A stretch of DNA of 64,000 nucleotides from Blattamonas nauphoetae (taxonomy: Eukaryota > Preaxostyla > Oxymonadida). Location: positions 434,001-498,000 of the forward strand of contig JARBJD010000009.1 in assembly GCA_033064195.1 (NCBI GenBank), given 5' to 3'. The notes under the pieces are model-generated. The model was not told the origin of the DNA. It made no database searches and saw only the letters and a list, made by a program, of their open reading frames with translations. The position numbers and the translations under genes are program-made. Shown here piece after piece: positions 58,309 through 64,000 of this stretch (position 1 is its first letter; every line of letters starts with the position of its first letter).

Positions 58309-61300
58309 TTAGTTCAAACTAATTCTGAGCGAAGGCTCTGCATAAACCTTATGGACATGTCGAGCCTTTGGCTTCACACCAGATTCTGGCCTAGAAGACG
58401 TCGTACTGTCCTGGACATGCCCAGAACTCCTCTGGAAAACTTGAGGATGGAGAATTCCGAGTGCAGACCGGCCCATCAGTGAAACGATGAGTGAAGAAGA
58501 CGGGTTGGAAAGATGGTCAATGGGTGAGACGGAGAGAAGATCGAGCGAGAATGGAATGGGACTGACAGGATTGTGCGAGAAATGTTGGAGATTGCAGAAC
58601 ATCACAAATTCGCCGTCTTTGAGTGTGAATTTGTTTCGGGTCGGGAGCGGAGTGTTGGATTCTGGGTTGTGGAGAAGTTGCCACTGATGAGAAAACGAGA
58701 AGATGAGAATGAGAGAGAAGATGAGAGTGTGTAAGAGAGAGAAATTCAAAGAAGAGAAAGAGAACATCAGAAACCTTTCCCTGAAGCTGTGTGAACGATG
58801 CCACAACCAGAGTCTCCTTAGACACTCCCACTCTTTCGGACAAAAACTCAACAAAACTCGAAAGTGGGTTCGACACCGCTTTGTCAAAAACAATCGGCCC
58901 AACCGAAGACAGATACGGTTCCATGAACGGCTTCCGAACCAACTCGAACAAAAAGACGAGCGTGGCTGTTGCTCTCGACTCGTGTTCAATATCAATCGGT
59001 TCGTCGACAATTTCGATGGCAATGTGCGAATCTTCAATGATGTTGAAGCGGCTGAGGGGGAGAAGACGAACGGAGACAGCGTCAGTTGGTTTGTCTCGTC
59101 TGATGAGACACGAATCTGACAGATCGACGAGAGACTGGTCAACAGGATGAGCTGGAATGGTTGGGATAGAATTGATTGGGCAGTCAGACCCAGTGCAAAG
59201 CGTCGTTTGCATCGCTTTCTGGAGATCGGATAGAACAGCCTGTGGTTGTGGCTCCTTCCGGTTTTGAGCACCGACCGCCACTTTCCCAATCAGCCTCTTC
59301 ACCCTCGAATTCTTCATTTCATAAACACGAACATTCACCGTCGCAGAATCACCCTTCCCCTCCTTCTTCGCTCGATCAATCTTGCGAAGGACCATCGAGA
59401 AGAGCTTTGGGAACGTCTTTCGCATCACATTTTCGATGAACGTGTCGAGTGAGTGGTTGACCGACGTGTAGAAGTGTGTGTCGAGCGGGAGGAGATAGAA
59501 AGGCGGCGGAGGAGGAGCCAAGCACAGCTTGACAGACTGGCAGTCGATACCAGCGGGAAGAGGCATTACGGTTTGGACAAATTGTGAGTGGTCTGGTGGC
59601 TTGTCCGGATTCATGGGATACCCGTTCAGAGCTTCCACAGGAGCGGAGATTGAGATCTTCGTGGCCATTCCATACTCCGCGAAGAGGTGAAGATCTCCAG
59701 CGAGAATGGACACGATCCGTTGGTCAACAGGGAGATGTTCTGCTTCATTGAGATGTTTCTGCGTGTTGACTGACGATGCAGCGTCGCCGACTTGAAGGAG
59801 AGAGGGAAGTCGGCCTGGGAGGACGGTTGACGGTGTATTCAAATTCGAGCCTTGTTTGATGTGAACTGGAGTGAATGGGAAGTTTGTGGGATCGAGAGGC
59901 GAGCCATCGAGCTTAACGAGAAGCGACACATTCACAGAGATCTGACCAGCAAGCGGGACTGGTCCTTCCTGAATGAGAAGAAGAGAGTCGTTCGTGATTC
60001 CCGACTGATCGAGAGGCAGTGCTTCTTTCGTCAGCAACTTCGATGCCATACGGAAAGTGTTGGTGTTGTACATCTGAGTGAAGTTCGGATTCAATCCAAG
60101 ACGGACTGCTGCCATCTCCCGCAATTCAGTCAGAGTCGCTTGTGGGTTGATGAGGATGGTCACCCGCCGTGGACATTGCATGGTTTGTTCGCTTTTGAGT
60201 CCAACTTCGACAACGATGTCAAGTGAGTGAATTCCGGTTCCAAATTTAGAGGGATCTTTCTCCTCTTTGGGCACAGGAACAGGCGATCCCAGGTGCTCCA
60301 TGAAGCAGAACAAACGGAGTCCGTTTGTGATCTTGCACGCACGCAGTGATTTCTCGTCATCCTCAACTTCCGCCCCACATCCACCGAAAGTCTGCGAGAA
60401 GAAGATCTGCGGACTTTTGTGTGTGAAGAGCAGGTCGATCTTGTTTGCTTCCTTCGTCGTGTCATCCGTCATCGTCTCAACCGACTCAATTGTGCAAAAC
60501 TTGAGTCTGATGGCTGTCTTGAGGCATCTGAGAGAAGTTGTGGGTGGACACGAAACCTCAAAGACAGACTCGTCCATCCCTTCCCCAGCGATCTGCGTGC
60601 GTTTGTTGGAATAGAAACCGTCGTGTTTGAGTTGATCGATGACCTGTTTTGGGTCGCTCTCCGCTTTCGAGACGGAATAATCCGGAGGGAGAGGAACGGG
60701 GATGATGAAGAAGGAAGTCGTGTTTGATCCAAATCCGGAATATGCGTAAGTCTTGATGTCGCGAATTGTGACAAATTCCTCTTTTCCCTTCTCGCCCGAC
60801 GTGTGGGAGTTCAGTTCTGATTTGCTATGATCAACAGGACCGCTTGCCGAGGAAATATCGAATTCAGAGACAGCCGCAGCGTCTTCGATCGCCGTTGGGA
60901 GGACAAGCAACGAGGTTCGGGTGCCCGGAAAGTTCAGATGGAAGAATTGGGAATTCGGAGTGATTCGGATCGGTTCATCGTCTTCGTTCTTCACACTTGA
61001 AGGGAAGAGAACTTCGATGGAGTCTTTCCCGCGTGATCTCTTCGTTCTTTTGAACGACGCGAAATGGGAGTCCACTTTGAAGTGGCCTCCGTTGGAATAG
61101 TTCGTCCGGAGTGTATAAACATGAGCCTCCTCCCAGTCCTCCCCCTTCACAATCTGTCTGAGAGATCTGAACAAATCCAACGCGCATGTCTGGACGGATG
61201 TTCGGATGTCCAGTTCCCACTCAGCTTTGCATTCGCCTCGTTTTGAGAAATCCTCGCGAAGGTGATACGATCCGATGACGTCTGTCTCGTTGTTCGTTTT

Positions 61301-64000
61301 GACTGGCTGTGGATCTTCAATGAACTTTCCAAGCTGGCACGTGACTGTCGAGTAGAGTGAGTATTCCATCCGATGCATTTTGAGTGATTTCAGCACATGT
61401 TCGACTTTGTGGACGGCTGATTGTCTCTGGCAATCTCGTCTCAGATGATCGGGTAGGAGTGATGGATCGAATGTCGGGATCCGATTCACAATCGATTCAG
61501 TGATAAAGTTGGATCTCTGCGAGCACTGCCGATAGAGCATGATGTATGCACTGTTCGACGCCCCGCTGAAAGTGGTTTGGACTGTCAGCGGTGATACTCT
61601 GTACACGTTTGAGTCGTTGAAATCATACCAATTGCCAAACACTTTCTGGAGACAGTCATCCACCTCTTTTGTTGTCTCGAATTTGTGCCCACCGATGACA
61701 CCCGAGCCTTCTTCCATCAAATCTCGGATCAGAACATGATAGTGTCCGCCATACGCCCCACCAGAGTGAATGACAACGCCACACAGCTCGTACAAGAAGG
61801 GTGAATGGAAGTTGACTTCTGGAAGAGGGATGCTGACGAGTGACGGGGCTGATTGGATGACTGCCTTGTTTTCTGAGTCAAGACTATGGAGGATGGCTTT
61901 CTGTTCCTGTGTGAAGAAGGCGTTGGCGAGGAGTTCTTCGCCCTCATCACTTTTCACGATGGGAACGGCTACTCCTTCCACAACCATCAATTCCCAAGAC
62001 TTGTCGGCGAGTTCTGATTTCTTCTTTTTCATGTCTTTCGCCCACGGTTTGTCTGCTTTCATTGTTGCTTGTTTCTTTTTCGGTTTTGGATTCTGCTTTG
62101 GGGTTGGGGAGGGTTCTGGTTGTGGTTTTGGTTTGGACAGAATCTTCTCTTCTTTTTTGATTTGTGCATTCTGCTCGGCGAGACGTTCCTCGGCCAGTTC
62201 AGCCATCTTTCTCAATCGCTCCCTCTCCTTCTGCTTCAACTCCCTCAGAACTTCATAATTCCTCGCAACCTCCTCCGAAACGACGAGGGGTACATCGTTC
62301 GATGTGGCTGAAGTATCGTCCTTCACCATGTACGGTTCCATGTCCAAAAAGAAAGGAAAAGAGATGAATGACGATGTCTTCACTCGAGCATCTCTCTCCC
62401 AATCGTACGAGAACCTCATCAAGTCGATTGTGAGCAGTGGGGGGATCGAGGTGAGGACTGAATAACGCTGAGCATCGACCTTCTGCTCACATCCCGAGCA
62501 TCTGTACTGGTTGTCTCCGCTCAGCAACTCGCCCTGCATCATCTCCACCAAACACCTGTCCAGTGTTGACTTATCATCGTCACCACTTCCTTTCCTCTCT
62601 TCAGCGATGAGAGGGACGGAAAGATCGCGGAACTCCTCCTGGTTCTTTGATTCATACCCGCACTCCAAACATTTGATCCGATTGGACAGCAGACCTTTGA
62701 AGTTCGTATCGATCATGTCTTCCAAACGAGTCCCTTTCAGTTTGATCTCCAGCGCGTCGAGAAGGAGATGGTTCAGTTCCAAAATGTCCTGTTGGTTTGC
62801 TGCTTCAGAGTTGCTCCATCCAAAAGAGTTTGTGAGGGCTGTCGTTGTGGTCGAGTGAGCTGGAGAGGACAACAGTGTACAGAACAGTCGCTGAAGCTCA
62901 AAGGGAATCTTCCTTTCACACGAATACGACACAGGAGCTGTTGAAATCGGCTGAGGTGTCTGTTCATTCAGCTCCTTGAGGAAGGCATCCAGCTCAGACC
63001 GAATTTCCATGAGAGGATTCATCTGGATGGGTTCTTCAACAGGAGCTGGATCTTCCGAGATCTGGTCGAGGGGTTTCGAACTGCTTTGAATGTTGATTGG
63101 GACTGGATGGCTCAGATCATCGTTCGTTTTGATGATCAGATCAACCAGTGATTCAGACTTGTGTTGTTCAAGCCAGATTCTCGCCTTCTCCTCGTTGTTG
63201 TCGGACGCTCTCAGCGCTGCCTTGCATCTCTCCACTCGGAAGCCCGTTGTCTTGGAAAGGAGATCAACAAGCGATTGGTCGGGAATCGGAAGGTCAGCGG
63301 TCATCACAAAATGATTGTGGGAGTCCGGAAGATCAGTTAACCCATCTGGCGAAGTGGAGAGAAAGGCGATGGATTCCGGTTTTGGGACTGCGATGGTGGA
63401 CGAGGGGGAGAGGAGATTCTTCTGCATTTTCGTCTTGAGAGATGTGGATCGTGTTTTTCGTTCAGTCGAGTTGAGGAAGGGTGTTGTGGGAGGAATGCCA
63501 GAGACAGTTGGGATTGAAGCAGTCTTCATTGGGTTGACAATCAACGGATTGAGTGACGGAGTTTCTGTCTGATTGAGAAGGCTGCGTGAACCAATTCGTT
63601 CTTCTGGCGACTGGAATTGGGTGAGAGTGAGTGGGTGTCGAGTGGGTGAGTCTTTCGAATCTTGTGGAATGAAGATTCCAGGCGTGCTTGAGTCTTCAGG
63701 CGACTGGAAGACGGGAAGTGCATTTTGTGTGGTCGGTGTTGCGACTGATGTTTTGTTGTTGATTGGTGTCAACGTGTTCTCTGCACTCAGAGGCGTTCCA
63801 AGAAGCTCAGCGGGTGTTTGGTCAATGGCTCCTGCGACGATGTCATGAACAGGTGTGTCCAGAGACGTCGCTACAAAGTCTTCTCTTTCCTCCAACGCTG
63901 GCTCCACAAACTGAACATGACGTTCTTCAGCCACTCCATGACGTGGAACTCGCTTCTTTGGTTTTGCTTCTGGTTTCGGCGTTGAATCAAGATTTGCGAG
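58309..64000 (-). CDS. USP40: USP40-like ubiquitin-specific protease family protein (N-terminus outside window)
   Basis: The frame is open at the right edge and runs to 58775. It is then spliced over a 91-base intron (58774-58684, donor GTTTCT, acceptor CATCAG) to 58683-58309 with stop TAA. In-window order: disordered Ser/Thr/Pro-rich stretch, UBA-like domain (about 63320-63130), USP core starting at IPFELQRLF (about 62915), SFGWSNSEAANQQDILELN, two CxxC pairs (IKCLECG and YRCSGC) of a zinc ribbon, PPLLTIDLMRFSYDW, a Lys/Glu-rich insert, YGGHYHVLIRDL with the His-box histidine, and WYDFNDSNVY with the third catalytic position. Ubiquitin-like domains and a conserved C-terminus (YAEPSLRISLN) follow. 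The spacing matches USP40. The Cys box (GGTCYMNSLLQ in USP40) is absent where expected, and no alternative is visible in the window, so it may be a pseudo-deubiquitinase. Confidence 0.85.

Noticed and set aside
58309-59289. Independent 326-residue protein on the minus strand
   Set aside because: Its first part is out of frame with the USP40-like gene and has no character; only 58683-58309 is used, as the last exon of that gene.
1-64000. Alternative genetic code (TAA/TAG as Gln, as in Streblomastix)
   Set aside because: Genes with clear C-termini end with TAA, TAG and TGA, and long coding frames contain none of them.
1-64000. tRNA, rRNA, CRISPR arrays or prokaryotic operon signals
   Set aside because: None was seen; spaced introns and eukaryotic gene families argue against a prokaryotic source.

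Overview
This is eukaryotic nuclear DNA from a protist. The genes are very large, sit on both strands, and several are broken by short spliceosomal introns (about 40-200 bases; donors often GTTTGY, acceptors TAG or CAG). TGA, TAA and TAG all end genes, so the standard code applies. A dynein heavy chain, an IST1 homologue, a USP40-type protein, an ABCC transporter and giant parallel beta-helix surface proteins with kinase-like tails suggest a metamonad, most likely an oxymonad (Preaxostyla, Blattamonas/Monocercomonoides type). That assignment is inference from gene content; no rRNA or tRNA gene was seen.

Layout. 1-3156 (-): 5' two thirds of an ABCC/MRP-type ABC transporter, running off the left edge. 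3440-15322: left arm of an 11.9 kb inverted duplication, carrying a giant transmembrane beta-helix receptor gene with one frameshift. 15435-18494 (-): charged, low-complexity protein of unknown function. 18531-19849 (-): IST1 (ESCRT-III) homologue. 20075-21405 (+): membrane-anchored SPRY-like protein. 21584-41048 (-): an exceptionally long dynein heavy chain-like gene of about 6,450 residues whose AAA1, AAA3 and AAA4 nucleotide sites look lost. 41312-42407 (+): short-chain dehydrogenase/reductase. 42645-44772 (-): eight-exon secreted permuted papain-fold protein. 44981-56870: right arm of the duplication with the intact receptor copy (45427-55524, -). 57164-58190 (-): second SPRY-like membrane protein. 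58309-64000 (-): USP40-like protein running off the right edge.

The dominant structure is the inverted duplication: two nearly identical 11.9 kb arms facing each other across 29.7 kb. Coordinates obey left + right = 60305 throughout the 9.4 kb after the frameshift, so there is no net indel. Divergence is patchy: long stretches are identical, while one block of about 195 residues differs at about 37 positions. This looks like a diversifying surface-receptor pair under partial gene conversion. Each protein has a signal peptide, an ectodomain of roughly seven beta-helix blocks each opened by a cysteine pair, one membrane span, and a pseudokinase tail without catalytic residues.

Exon structures were worked out by eye from reading frames and splice dinucleotides and should be treated as models; confidence is given per gene.
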